DNA of 64,000 nt from an uncultured Bacilli bacterium (GCA_944368975.1 CALVXI010000004.1:62001-126000), one strand, 5' to 3'. Numbered from the stretch's first letter, positions 1 through 14,275 are shown. Numbers and translations: made by a program. Notes: generated from the sequence alone by a model not told the origin.

Positions 1-416
1 CTTGCTTCTCTAATAACTGTTAAAATAGTACCTTCAACAGGGGTTATAACACCCTTATATGCAACGCTTTTTCCATTAACAAAAGCTTCAGCTAATTCGA
101 CAGCATCGATAGTTTTTTTATCTTTTAAACCTTCAGCAATACCTCTAAAAATTTGAGAAGTAATGACACCACTATTACCTCTAGCTCCCATAAGTAAACC
201 ACGAGCAAAGGTTTTAGCGATTAAATATATATCTTGTTCACTACGATTAACGATTTCTTTAGAACCGCTTTGCATAGTTAAATTCATGTTCATTCCAGTA
301 TCACCATCTGGAACTGGGAAAACGTTAAGCGCATCAATTTCAGGATAGTGATTGTATAAGTGGTTGGCACCACTTAATAACATCATCTTAAATGTCTGAC
401 CATCAATAGTTCTCAT
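1..416 (-). CDS. fakA: Fatty acid kinase subunit FakA (DAK2/DhaL domain, YloV family), 3' part cut off by the window edge
   Basis: The first 138 residues of a DAK2-domain protein are visible. The Mg-nucleotide binding motif of DhaL/FakA proteins, VPDGDTGMN, lies at about residues 35-43, followed by the GLLMGARGNSG stretch. In the known system FakA phosphorylates exogenous fatty acids held by a DegV-type FakB partner for use in phospholipid synthesis; a DegV protein is encoded at 39617. The ATG at 416 is preceded by a TGGAG ribosome site. The gene follows gls24 (stop at 442), the same order as yloU-yloV in Bacillus. The full protein would be about 550 residues and continues beyond position 1. 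The family call is secure. Confidence 0.9.
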   Translation of the reverse strand, partial: MRTIDGQTFKMMLLSGANHLYNHYPEIDALNVFPVPDGDTGMNMNLTMQSGSKEIVNRSEQDIYLIAKTFARGLLMGARGNSGVITSQIFRGIAEGLKDKKTIDAVELAEAFVNGKSVAYKGVITPVEGTILTVIREA

Positions 417-441
417 AATATAACTCCAAAACTAAAGAGGT

Positions 442-801
442 TTATAAATCGCGAAGTTCTTCGACGTATATGTTAATTTTGCTAAAAACTGGACCGTATT
501 TTTTACTTAAATTGTAAGCAATTCCTTTACTTAATTCATTTACAACTTCGCTAATTTTAACCCCATAAATAACTAAAACATGTACATCGATGACATACTT
601 GGACCTTTCTTTTTTAATAAGTATGCCTTCGATGTAATTGTCTTTATTTAAAATTGTCGCAATTTGACTTTTTAAAGTTCTGGTTTTAGTTAAACCAAGA
701 ACACCATAGCTGGAACTACAAACTTCACCAACTATTTCTGCTATATCTTTATTACTTACTTTTATTTGAATACTATTAACACTTTTAGTTTCTTTTTTCA
801 T
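442..801 (-). CDS. Asp23/Gls24 family protein (YloU-like)
   Basis: A 119-residue Asp23/Gls24-family protein. It has the typical N-terminal segment in which two beta strands (IQIKVSNKDIAEIVGEVC) precede the GVLGLTKT loop, and a conserved VDVHVLVIYGVKI strand near residues 72-85. It lies directly upstream of fakA, the standard yloU-yloV pairing. Its biochemical role is not firmly known; family members are linked to envelope stress. There is no Shine-Dalgarno before the ATG. Instead a perfect TATAAT sits 7 nt upstream, so the mRNA is probably leaderless. The start could not be moved without losing the conserved N-terminus. Confidence 0.88.
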   Translation of the reverse strand: MKKETKSVNSIQIKVSNKDIAEIVGEVCSSSYGVLGLTKTRTLKSQIATILNKDNYIEGILIKKERSKYVIDVHVLVIYGVKISEVVNELSKGIAYNLSKKYGPVFSKINIYVEELRDL

Positions 802-808
802 ATCAAGT

Positions 809-814
809 ATTATA
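809..814 (-). promoter_or_regulatory. -10 element giving a leaderless gls24 mRNA
   Basis: Perfect TATAAT preceded by TGA (extended -10, TGn). Only 7 nt separate it from the ATG at 801, which puts transcription start at or next to the A of the start codon. No clear -35 is seen. Confidence 0.6.
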
Positions 815-913
815 TCAAGTTTTTTGTTACTTTAGTAGTTAAAACTACTAAATAATCACTAATAATAGCACTTACAATACTAAAAATTAACTAATTTGCC
901 AATTAATTGAAGA

Positions 914-1753
914 TTAATCTAAGAAAATTATATTGCAAGCGTCTTTATGTTTACTATTTTTTGTTAAAATTATTTCACTCCTTTTTTCAATTTTAATACT
1001 ACCTTTTAAAGGATTTTTTATAGAATCAATTCTTCCTAAAATATTTCCATTGACTTCACTATATTCAAAAGCAAGATCACAATTTTTAAATTCACAATCA
1101 ATTAATTTTAAATTTTTACAGTAGCATAAAGGTTGAGTACCTTCGATAATACAGTTTTTAAAAGTTAAATTATTTGAATACCAACCAAGATATTCACCTT
1201 TAATATAAGAATTTTCAACTAATACATTTTTACTATGCCAAAAGGCATCTTTAGTATTTAAATCTGAATTCTTGATAACTAAATTTTTCATATATTGAAA
1301 TGAATATTTACCACTCATCTTAATATTATTAATTTCAACATTATTAGTTTTTAAAAATAAATATTCACCATCAATTTCAGAATCAGTAACTTTAATATTA
1401 TCGCTAAACCAACCGAATTCATCAGAATTAATCGTAGAATTTTCGATTTTTACATATTTACATTCTCTAATTGCTTTAATTGACTCTATTAAAGAATCCT
1501 TAATATAAATATTTCTACAATACCACATAGGGGCACGAGTTTGGATCACCGACTTATTAATATTTAAATTATAATCATGCCATAAAGCATATCTTAATCC
1601 AAAAAATGAGTTAATAATAAATATATTCTTACATTCTTTTAATGGACTTTCTCCATCTTCAATACCTTCAAAGTGACAATTAATAATTTTTGTATCTTTA
1701 ATATTATACAATACTCTTTCTTCACTAAATTTTTGATCAATAATTTCCTTCAT
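914..1753 (-). CDS. DUF3737 family protein (predicted right-handed beta-helix)
   Basis: About 279 residues built almost wholly from short repeats of the form N-x-x-I/V-x-x-S/C, for example CKNIFIINS, CRNIYIKDS and CKNLKLIDC. This matches a right-handed parallel beta-helix and the DUF3737 family; function is unknown. Trp/Tyr-rich turns (ALWHDYN, MWYCRN, FGWFSDN, AFWHSKN, LGWYSNN) recur at regular intervals. An ATG at 1768 is in frame (MYNLN...), but it overlaps a TATAAT hexamer whose predicted start site is the ATG at 1753, so I place the start there. No ribosome site precedes either codon. The gene lies just downstream of the 5S gene. Confidence 0.8.
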   Translation of the reverse strand: MKEIIDQKFSEERVLYNIKDTKIINCHFEGIEDGESPLKECKNIFIINSFFGLRYALWHDYNLNINKSVIQTRAPMWYCRNIYIKDSLIESIKAIRECKYVKIENSTINSDEFGWFSDNIKVTDSEIDGEYLFLKTNNVEINNIKMSGKYSFQYMKNLVIKNSDLNTKDAFWHSKNVLVENSYIKGEYLGWYSNNLTFKNCIIEGTQPLCYCKNLKLIDCEFKNCDLAFEYSEVNGNILGRIDSIKNPLKGSIKIEKRSEIILTKNSKHKDACNIIFLD

Positions 1754-1759
1754 ATTTAA

Positions 1760-1765
1760 ATTATA
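1760..1765 (-). promoter_or_regulatory. -10 element for the DUF3737 gene (leaderless)
   Basis: TATAAT ends 6 nt before the ATG at 1753, giving a predicted start exactly on that ATG. A TTGACA lies upstream but with a spacer of only 7 nt, so it is not a usable -35. Confidence 0.5.
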
Positions 1766-1789
1766 CATTAGTTGTCAAGTTAGTTTTTT

Positions 1790-1811
1790 CCAAAAAAAAG
1801 AGCCCAGCAAC
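1790..1811 (-). terminator. rRNA operon terminator abutting the 5S 3' end
   Basis: The 3' strand of 5S helix I (GTTGCTGGGCT) is followed at once by C and eight T on the transcribed strand. No separate hairpin exists between the 5S gene and the U-tract, so the 5S 3' end itself seems to supply the terminator stem. Confidence 0.5.
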
Positions 1812-1911
1812 TTGCTATTCTTGCTCAAGGAGCTACCTTCGCCACTACAGTGCTTAACTTCTCTGTTCGGTATGGGAAGAGGTGTGTCCACTGCGTCATC
1901 GTCACCAGACT
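1801..1911 (-). rRNA. rrf: 5S ribosomal RNA
   Basis: Classic 5S core (CACCTCTTCCCATACCGAAC and GAAGTTAAGC) on the minus strand. The first 11 nt (AGTCTGGTGAC) pair fully with the last 11 nt (GTTGCTGGGCT) as helix I, allowing G-U pairs, which fixes both ends and a length of 111 nt. It lies about 100 nt after the 23S gene. Confidence 0.95.
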
Positions 1912-1931
1912 TCATAAGGGAATTTTACTAC

Positions 1932-1971
1932 AATTGTTCCCTGAAAACTAGATATTTTGCTATGTTCTTTC
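1932..1971 (-). other. 23S precursor processing stem, 3' arm
   Basis: In the transcript this segment pairs with 4983-5026. One 26-bp run (1932-1957 with 5001-5026, two G-U pairs) and a second 10-bp run (1962-1971 with 4983-4992) enclose the 23S rRNA, as expected for an RNase III-type processing stalk. Confidence 0.85.
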
Positions 1972-2010
1972 ATAGACCTAACAATTTTTTAGTGATTTCT
2001 TATAAATCTT

Positions 2011-4893
<2,883 letters not shown>

Positions 4894-4982
4894 GAAATTT
4901 TTAGGTCTTACAATTGTGTCTTAACGATCAATGTTTTTCGCAAGAATATAATGATTACTCAATGATATTCTTAACTTTAACA

Positions 4983-5026
4983 GAAAGAACATGTTTTATT
5001 AAATATCTAGTTTTCAAAGAACAATT
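4983..5026 (-). other. 23S precursor processing stem, 5' arm
   Basis: Pairs with 1932-1971 across the 23S gene (26 bp plus 10 bp separated by an internal loop). Confidence 0.85.
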
Positions 5027-5045
5027 TTTAAGAGAATTCTATTCC

Positions 5046-5072
5046 CTCAAAACTAAACAGATTAGAAACGTC
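5046..5072 (-). other. 16S precursor processing stem, 3' arm
   Basis: On the transcript this pairs with 6702-6737 upstream of 16S: 10 bp (GACGTTTCTA) plus 14 bp (ATCTGTTTAGTTTT), with a 7-nt bulge in the 5' arm. Confidence 0.85.
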
Positions 5073-5140
5073 TTAGAATAAATTAAACTGTTAGGTTTAA
5101 TAATTACACATCGACTTACTTCAGTCGATTTCTTTCTCCA

Positions 5141-6665
<1,525 letters not shown>

Positions 6666-6701
6666 TGTATTCTGTTCAAAATTATTCTGACTTAAAAAAT
6701 T

Positions 6702-6737
6702 GACGTTTCTATTTGTACATCTGTTTAGTTTTCAAAG
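6702..6737 (-). other. 16S precursor processing stem, 5' arm in the rRNA leader
   Basis: The leader sequence CTTTGAAAACTAAACAGAT, then a 7-nt bulge, then TAGAAACGTC, pairs with 5046-5072 downstream of 16S. Confidence 0.85.
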
Positions 6738-6794
6738 ATCTCATGCACGCTGCTCTCGCTCCGACAAAACCCTTCTTTTGTCGCGTGCTTTATA

Positions 6795-6823
6795 ATAATA
6801 CTCTTAACTAAAGACCTTGTAAA
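6795..6823 (-). promoter_or_regulatory. rRNA operon promoter
   Basis: On the minus strand TTTACA (6818-6823), a 17-nt spacer, then TATTAT (6795-6800). The predicted start is near 6788, giving a leader of about 120 nt. The stretch 6840-6970 beyond it is A/T-rich and I see no gene in it. Confidence 0.75.
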
Positions 6824-6970
6824 GAGGAAATTTTAATTTTTTTTAGAAAATTTTTAAAAGAATTTTTTTCTTTAAAAAATAGGCTTTAGTTATGAAATGT
6901 ATATATATTATATAAGGATGAGAATTTTTGTAAATAAATAATTTTGTTGGTAAAAATTAGCGTTATATAT

Positions 6971-6999
6971 AAAAAAATGAGGAGAAAATTCTCCTCATT
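6971..6999 (-). terminator. Enolase terminator
   Basis: Hairpin AATGAGGAGAA/TTCTCCTCATT with a 2-nt loop, followed by a run of seven T on the minus strand; it lies 23 nt after the eno stop. Confidence 0.9.
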
Positions 7000-7021
7000 A
7001 ATTTATAAATTTATTTTTTTA

Positions 7022-8338
<1,317 letters not shown>

Positions 8339-8344
8339 TTAAAT

Positions 8345-8378
8345 ATTATATCACTTTTCTATTTTATTAAAATAGAAA
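8345..8378 (-). promoter_or_regulatory. eno promoter with a 10-bp inverted repeat over the -35 region
   Basis: Extended -10 TGaTATAAT (8345-8350). Upstream, arms TTTCTATTTT (8356-8365) and AAAATAGAAA (8369-8378) form a perfect 10-bp inverted repeat with a 3-nt centre. It could be an operator or a weak A/T-only stop for rimO, which ends at 8384; no U-run follows it. Confidence 0.5.
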
Positions 8379-8383
8379 TGAAA

Positions 8384-9667
8384 TCAAACTTCTTTGCCAT
8401 ATAAATCATAAACAAAAGCGTCAGTAATTTTAATTTTAATGATATCTCCAAGTTTATGATTTATATTTGTTTTCATATAAACACCACCATCAATATCATC
8501 AGGTGCATTAAATAAAGTTCTTACTAAATAAGTATTGTTATTTTCTTGGCCGATAATAATTCCTTTAAAAACTTTTCCAATTAATTCCTTATTTAATTCA
8601 TAAGAAATTTTCTTTTGGAAATTCATAATTTCGTCCCTTCTTTTTTCTTTAATTTTCTCATCAATTTGAGGAAAAGAGTAAGCTTTTGCAAGGTTTTCAT
8701 TTGAATAAGTAAAACATCCAACATGATGAAAACGTGCTTTTAATAAAAATTCTTTTAAAATTTCAATATCGCTATCTTCCTCAAATGGATAACCTGTTAT
8801 AAGTGTACATCTTAAAATAGCTTCAGGTATTTCTTTTCTAATTAACAAGACAAGATTTAATAAAGAATCATAACTATCATTTCTATTCATTGCTTTAAGA
8901 ATTTTTGTTGAAGCATGTTGAATTGGTAAATCAAAATAAGGAAGTATGTGTTTACTATTTTTAATAGTACTTATTAAAGTATAGTCAACTTCATTTGGAT
9001 ATAAATAAAGTACTCTTAAAAATTCAATTCCTTCGATTGAATCAAGTTTTTTTAATAAACTACTTAATGATGTTCCATCTTTAAAATCTTTCCCATAATA
9101 TGTCGTATCTTGAGCGATTAGTGTTATTTCTTTAATACCTTTATTAACAACATTTAAAGCATAATTATAAATGTCTTCTTCATTATAAGAGTAATAAGTT
9201 CCACGTAATTTAGGAATAATGCAATAGCCACAATTATGATTACATCCTTCACTAATTTTTAAATATATTGATGCACCATTATCTTCAATTCTATTAAATA
9301 CTGTATAAGGTTTATTAATATTTTCATTAAGTAAATTTCCTAATAATTCAGGTAATCTATAAAAGTCTTTAAACCCAACAAATAAATTAACTTTAGGAAA
9401 TTTCTTTTTTAATTCATTTTTATATTTTTCAACTAAACAGCCTAGAACTACAAGCTTTTTATTTAATTTTGAAAGTTCTTCAATAGTTTCAAAAGATTCA
9501 TTTTCAGCATCAAAAATAAATGCACAGGTATTTAATATCAATACATCTGCTTCATTTTCATCAATTGTAATTTTAAAACGAGGATCTTTATCAAAAAGAG
9601 CTAAGATAGCTTCACTATCAACTAGATTCTTAGCACATCCTAAATTAATTAAGCAAACATTAATCAT
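8384..9667 (-). CDS. rimO: Ribosomal protein S12 methylthiotransferase RimO
   Basis: 427 residues, radical-SAM methylthiotransferase acting on S12. The N-terminal UPF0004 domain has the cluster cysteines in NLGCAKNLVDSE (the RimO-type signature), NTCAF and VLGCLVEKY. The radical-SAM motif is CNHNCGYC near residue 150, and a C-terminal TRAM-like part follows. The NLGCAKNLVDSE string separates it from MiaB. Its start overlaps the malQ stop by 4 nt (ATGA), so the two are translationally coupled. A copy of the dispersed AAAACCTTGC motif lies inside at 8688-8697. Confidence 0.93.
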   Translation of the reverse strand: MINVCLINLGCAKNLVDSEAILALFDKDPRFKITIDENEADVLILNTCAFIFDAENESFETIEELSKLNKKLVVLGCLVEKYKNELKKKFPKVNLFVGFKDFYRLPELLGNLLNENINKPYTVFNRIEDNGASIYLKISEGCNHNCGYCIIPKLRGTYYSYNEEDIYNYALNVVNKGIKEITLIAQDTTYYGKDFKDGTSLSSLLKKLDSIEGIEFLRVLYLYPNEVDYTLISTIKNSKHILPYFDLPIQHASTKILKAMNRNDSYDSLLNLVLLIRKEIPEAILRCTLITGYPFEEDSDIEILKEFLLKARFHHVGCFTYSNENLAKAYSFPQIDEKIKEKRRDEIMNFQKKISYELNKELIGKVFKGIIIGQENNNTYLVRTLFNAPDDIDGGVYMKTNINHKLGDIIKIKITDAFVYDLYGKEV

Positions 9668-11109
9668 CGATTATACTCTTTAATTAATTTTTTAATTTGT
9701 GGAATAATTTTCTTAAATTCTTTAAATGAAGCTAAACGGTATGACCAATTATCTTTAATTGTTCCAGGTTTATTAATACGAGATTCGTTTCCTTGACCTA
9801 AATAATCTTGAATAGGGATAATAACTAGTTTTGAAGGGTAACTAAAAGCTAAACTAATAAATTTGTAATTAATTTTTTGATTCATTTTAATATGATTATA
9901 CTTAAATTTAATGTTAATTAATTCACGATCTTCTTTCTTTAAATTTTTATAAAAGCCAACAATTGTTTCATTATCATGGCTTCCAGTATAAACAATTTGA
10001 TTTTCTTTTACTTCAAAATAATTATCAAGAATTGTAAATTGTAAAATATTCATCCCAGGTAAATTAAAATCATCTCTTAGTTTATAAACACTAGGGAAAA
10101 CATCACCTAGATCTTCAACAATTAAACGTTCAGTGATTCCTTCTTCTTTCAATTTTTCAAAGAAAGGATGTCCTAAGCCTTGTTTCCATTCACCAACTGT
10201 AGCATCTTTTGATTCACTTGGAATTTCAAAATATGTATCGAAGGCTCTAAAATGATCTAATCGAAGAATGTCATATTTATTTAAAGCCTTTTTTATACGA
10301 TTAATGAAAAATGCATAATTCGTATCTTTCATATATTCAACATCATAACAAGGGTTTCCCCAACGTTGACCATTTGGACTAAAATAATCTGGTGGAACTC
10401 CTCCAACTTTTTTAGGAGATATATCATCATTGATTAAAAATTCATCTAAATGTCCAAAATAATCACTACTATTTAAGCCAACATAAAAAGGTAAGTCTCC
10501 AATTAAGAATATATCATTTTCTTTTAAAACTCTTTTTAACCCATCAAGTTGTTGAAATAATTTATATTGTACCCAATATATATATTCAATTTTCGCTTGA
10601 TATTTATTTATTAAATCTCCTTTATGATAGAAAGCTTCTTTATCTTTTTTATTCCATTCATAAAGTACTTTACCTTTATTCTTTTTCAATAAAATTTTAA
10701 ATAATGCATACTTTTCTAACCAGGAATTTTCATTAATAAATTTTAAAAAGTCTGCAGAACCTGTATCTTTTTGATTTAAATATGCTTTTTTTAGATAATA
10801 TTCTTTATACTCTCTTACTAAATTAAAATCAACTTTATCAGTTGGAAAGTCTACTTTTTTAAATCTAGTAATTAATCCTTCTTCTTTTAATAATTCTAAC
10901 GAAATATAAATTGTATCAATTGCGCTATCGCAGCTTGAAGCATATGGCGAATTACAACTATCTATAGGATTCAAAGGAAGAATTTGCCAATATTTGATAT
11001 TTGCTTCTTTTAATAATTTTATAAACTCATACGAAGAATAACCTAAATCTCCAATACCATACTTACCAGGTAAACTAGAGATAGGACATAATATACCATT
11101 ACTACGCAT
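9664..11109 (-). CDS. malQ: 4-alpha-glucanotransferase (GH77, amylomaltase)
   Basis: 481 residues, normal for bacterial MalQ, which transfers 1,4-alpha-glucan segments in maltodextrin or glycogen metabolism. The GH77 N-terminus reads ISSLPGKYGIGDLG. Catalytic landmarks are LRLDHFRAF (nucleophile Asp), IVEDLGD (acid/base Glu) and GSHDNET (transition-state Asp). A good AAGGAG site precedes the ATG. It lies first in a two-gene unit with rimO and diverges from typA across 163 nt. No other glycogen or maltose genes are in the window. Confidence 0.95.
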   Translation of the reverse strand: MRSNGILCPISSLPGKYGIGDLGYSSYEFIKLLKEANIKYWQILPLNPIDSCNSPYASSCDSAIDTIYISLELLKEEGLITRFKKVDFPTDKVDFNLVREYKEYYLKKAYLNQKDTGSADFLKFINENSWLEKYALFKILLKKNKGKVLYEWNKKDKEAFYHKGDLINKYQAKIEYIYWVQYKLFQQLDGLKRVLKENDIFLIGDLPFYVGLNSSDYFGHLDEFLINDDISPKKVGGVPPDYFSPNGQRWGNPCYDVEYMKDTNYAFFINRIKKALNKYDILRLDHFRAFDTYFEIPSESKDATVGEWKQGLGHPFFEKLKEEGITERLIVEDLGDVFPSVYKLRDDFNLPGMNILQFTILDNYFEVKENQIVYTGSHDNETIVGFYKNLKKEDRELINIKFKYNHIKMNQKINYKFISLAFSYPSKLVIIPIQDYLGQGNESRINKPGTIKDNWSYRLASFKEFKKIIPQIKKLIKEYNR

Positions 11110-11273
11110 TTTTTATCTCCTTAACGACAAGTTAATTATACAAATATTAATTTTTATTTTAAATAAATTTATTTGAATTTTACTTACTTTTTAAAAAAAG
11201 AATAATTTTATATATATAAAATTAATTAAATTTATGATATATTTTTAAACGCTTGTTTAATGGAGGTTTTAGT

Positions 11274-13088
11274 ATGAATTTAAGAAATATCGCTATTATT
11301 GCTCACGTAGACCATGGAAAAACAACATTAGTCAATCAACTTTTAAAATATAGTGGAACATTTAGGGGTAACGAAAAATTAGAAGATCGAGCAATGGATA
11401 GTAACGATATTGAAAGAGAAAGAGGTATTACTATTCTTGCTAAAACTACTTCTGTTATTTATAAAGACACAAAAATTAATATTCTCGATACTCCAGGTCA
11501 TGCTGATTTTGGTGGTGAAGTCGAACGTATTATGCGTATGGTTGATGGATGTTTATTACTAGTTGATGCTTTTGAAGGAACAATGCCACAAACTAGATTC
11601 GTCTTAAAAAAAGCTATTGAAGCGAATGTTAAACCAATCGTTATTATTAATAAAATTGATAGACCTAATGCTAATCCACAAAAAGCTGTTGATGAAGTTT
11701 TATCTTTATTTATAGAGCTTGGAGCTCCAGATAGTTACTTAGACTTTAAAGTTGCTTATACAAGTGCACTAAATGGAACAAGTAGTCTTTCAAGTAATCC
11801 TTTAAATCAAAAAGAAGGAATGGACCCTATTTTTGATCTTATCTTAGAAGAAATACCAGCTCCAAAAGTTGAGATAAATGCTCCTTTACAAGTGCAAATG
11901 TGCTTACTTGATTATAATGATTATGTCGGAAGAATGGGCATTGGCCGCATTCAAAAAGGAACAATTCATGTAAATGATTTAGTAAGTTGTGCTCGTTTAG
12001 ATGGTTCAACAAAACAATTTAAAGTTTTAAAATTAATAGGCTATCAGGGATTAAAAAAGGTAGAAATTAATGAAGCAAGCGCAGGAGAAATTTGTGCTAT
12101 TGCCGGCTTACCTGATATCTATGTTGGAGAAACTATTTGTGATCCTAATAACATTGAAGCTTTGCCTCCACTTCATATTGATGAACCTACTTTACAAATG
12201 ACATTTGGAACTAATACTTCTCCTTTAAGTGGTAAAGATGGAAAATTATTAACTGCAAGAAAAATTGAAGAACGATTATTTAAAGAGAGAGAGAAAGATG
12301 TAAGTTTAAAAGTTGAAAGAGTTCCTAATAGCGAAACATGGATCGTTTCAGGACGTGGCGAACTCCATTTAGGTATTTTAATTGAGAATATGCGCCGAGA
12401 AGGTTTCGAACTCGAAGTTAGTCGTCCAAAAGTTATTATAAAAGAAATTGATGGAATAAAATGTGAGCCATATGAAGATTTATCAATTGAAGTCCCTAAT
12501 GATTTTGTTGGAGACATTATGACAAGTATCGGATCTCGTGAAGGTGAATTAATTGATATGAATAGTGATGATTCAAATACGAAAATTAACTATATTATTC
12601 CTTCTCGTGGATTAATTGGTTTTATCACTAACTTTTTAACTTTAACAAAAGGATATGGAATTATATCTCATACTTTTAAAGAATATAGACCTTGTAAAGA
12701 TAAAAATATCGGTGAAAGACAAATTGGTGTTCTTGTTGCTACTGAAAAAGGTAATGCTACACCTTATGCTCTTGAACATGTTGAAGACCGTGGAATTATG
12801 TTTATAGCTCCTCAAACTGAAGTTTATGAAGGAATGATTGTTGGTGAAAATAAATACGATATTGATTTAGCTGTTAATGTTTGTCAAACAAAGAATTTAA
12901 CAAACCAAAGAAGCGCTAATAAAGATCAAACAGTCGTTTTAAAAACTCCTCGAAAGATGACATTGGAAGCTTGTTTAGACTATATTAATAGCGATGAGTT
13001 AGTTGAAATTACTCCTACAACTTATCGTATGAGAAAAAAGATTTTGAATACTGCTGAAAGAAAAAAATGGGAAGCAAGAAATAAATAA
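11274..13088 (+). CDS. typA: Translational GTPase TypA/BipA
   Basis: 604 residues from the ATG at 11274, chosen over an in-frame ATG 21 nt upstream because GGAGG lies 7 nt before it and the protein then begins MNLRNIAIIAHVDHGKTTL. G motifs are AHVDHGKT (P-loop), RGITI, DTPGHADF and NKIDRP, followed by EF-G-like domains and the TypA-specific C-terminal region. It is a ribosome-associated GTPase linked to assembly and stress. The promoter has an extended -10 (TGaTATATT, 11235-11243) resembling that of the gene at 27245. Confidence 0.96.
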   Translation: MNLRNIAIIAHVDHGKTTLVNQLLKYSGTFRGNEKLEDRAMDSNDIERERGITILAKTTSVIYKDTKINILDTPGHADFGGEVERIMRMVDGCLLLVDAFEGTMPQTRFVLKKAIEANVKPIVIINKIDRPNANPQKAVDEVLSLFIELGAPDSYLDFKVAYTSALNGTSSLSSNPLNQKEGMDPIFDLILEEIPAPKVEINAPLQVQMCLLDYNDYVGRMGIGRIQKGTIHVNDLVSCARLDGSTKQFKVLKLIGYQGLKKVEINEASAGEICAIAGLPDIYVGETICDPNNIEALPPLHIDEPTLQMTFGTNTSPLSGKDGKLLTARKIEERLFKEREKDVSLKVERVPNSETWIVSGRGELHLGILIENMRREGFELEVSRPKVIIKEIDGIKCEPYEDLSIEVPNDFVGDIMTSIGSREGELIDMNSDDSNTKINYIIPSRGLIGFITNFLTLTKGYGIISHTFKEYRPCKDKNIGERQIGVLVATEKGNATPYALEHVEDRGIMFIAPQTEVYEGMIVGENKYDIDLAVNVCQTKNLTNQRSANKDQTVVLKTPRKMTLEACLDYINSDELVEITPTTYRMRKKILNTAERKKWEARNK

Positions 13089-13104
13089 ATTAAAAATTTA
13101 TTCG

Positions 13105-13133
13105 AAAAACCTGCAAAACCCAACTATTTTCTA
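13105..13133 (+). repeat. Dispersed motif copy, intergenic, 17 nt after typA
   Basis: AAAAACCTGCAAAACCCAAC followed by TATTTTCTA. One of about 12 copies (see findings); this one is largely free of coding constraint, overlapping only the last bases of the convergent gene. Confidence 0.55.
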
Positions 13134-14275
13134 TATTTTTCAACTAATACACCAATTGGTGAAATAGAAATTATCCCATAAGGATAATTTTTTATTTTCC
13201 TAAATTTGTATTTTAATACTTCTTCATCTTCGTGATTAATTATACAAATAAAATTATTATTAGCTTCAATATTCATTTCAGTTAAAGCAATTTGTTTTAA
13301 AAATGTTCCTTTATAAATATTGGCTTCAATAAAATTATTTCTCTTATTTAAGTTTAAATAAGAACCGATTTCTGTATTTGACATATTCACTGCATCAAAT
13401 AATTTTGTCGATATTTGTTTATCCTTAAAAGCTTCTAATACATTTCTAGCACGTTTTTCTTCTTCAAAATAATGAGTAATAACTAATTTCTCGTAATCTT
13501 TTAAGGCTGAATAAGGACCAAATAAGTAATTAAAGAAATATTGATAATTTATATCACTTAAATTTTCAACATGAGCATAATTTTTCACATTTTGATAAAC
13601 ATCATACAAGCTTCTTAAATATGTATTACTTTCATTAACATTACTTGGATTACCGATACGTACATCCACAAAAGTAAAACGATCTAAATTATCAAGACAT
13701 TTTTCAATAGTCAAATTGTTTTTAAATAAGCGTAAATAACTTACACCATCTTGGAAGAAACTAAGTAAATAAAGTAATGGAACAATTTTTCCATAATATT
13801 CTTTATAAATTTTTTGAATCATCTCGCAAATTAAACTATCAGAAACATTTAATTCATATAAATTAATAATTGATTTAAATAAGTTAATTAAAAAATTAAT
13901 TTCATAGCCTTCATTAGATTTAATATTTGTGATACTTGAAAAAATTAATCCATTAAAATTAACTAAAATTTTTCTGTCAATTAACTCTTTAAATAAGCCA
14001 TAAATTAATCCTTTTAAAGTACCCTTATCGTCTAAATTATAATTAAGTTCTTTTAAAGAAAAAGTTATATGAGTTTTATTTAAATATAATTTTACATAGT
14101 CTTCTTTATAATGCCCACATATCGATTTAAAATATAATTCTTTGGCATTAAAACTAACAATATTTCCTTCAATATAGTCACTATATTTTCCTAATAAAGT
14201 AACAGGAGTATGACTTTCAATTAAAATACCATCTTTTTTCTTAATTCCATGTCTTTTTAATTTAATTTCTTTCAT
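13124..14275 (-). CDS. Degenerate galactokinase-like protein (GHMP kinase superfamily), probably not a kinase
   Basis: 383 residues. The layout matches galactokinase. TLLGKYSDYIEGN (about residues 27-39) matches the substrate-site motif NLIGEHTDYNGG. The helical stretch ending KEYYGKIVPLLYLLSFFQDG matches ENVYFGKPSGLMDQ. HYFEEEKRARNVLEAFKD matches the mid-protein H-x-x-x-E-x-x-R helix, and ISISPIG near the C-terminus matches the final LSIRPxG strand. The ATP loop GLSSS and the GGGFGG motif are both missing, so kinase activity looks lost. This is inferred from pattern only. It is not operonic with sugar genes, and its mRNA seems leaderless. Confidence 0.5.
   Translation of the reverse strand: MKEIKLKRHGIKKKDGILIESHTPVTLLGKYSDYIEGNIVSFNAKELYFKSICGHYKEDYVKLYLNKTHITFSLKELNYNLDDKGTLKGLIYGLFKELIDRKILVNFNGLIFSSITNIKSNEGYEINFLINLFKSIINLYELNVSDSLICEMIQKIYKEYYGKIVPLLYLLSFFQDGVSYLRLFKNNLTIEKCLDNLDRFTFVDVRIGNPSNVNESNTYLRSLYDVYQNVKNYAHVENLSDINYQYFFNYLFGPYSALKDYEKLVITHYFEEEKRARNVLEAFKDKQISTKLFDAVNMSNTEIGSYLNLNKRNNFIEANIYKGTFLKQIALTEMNIEANNNFICIINHEDEEVLKYKFRKIKNYPYGIISISPIGVLVEKYRK

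Larger units (their letters stand above)
4894..5140 (-). other. 16S-23S internal transcribed spacer without tRNA genes
   Basis: 247 nt holding only the two processing-stem arms (16S 3' arm at 5046-5072, 23S 5' arm at 4983-5026). I searched it by eye for tRNA-Ile or tRNA-Ala and found none. Confidence 0.85.

Noticed and set aside
1770-1785. TTGACA near TATAAT upstream of the DUF3737 gene as a full promoter
   Set aside because: The spacer is only 7 nt, far too short for sigma-70 type recognition.
4894-5140. Possible tRNA genes in the 16S-23S spacer
   Set aside because: No acceptor or T-arm pattern (GTTCRANNC with a stem) is present; the spacer is explained by processing arms.
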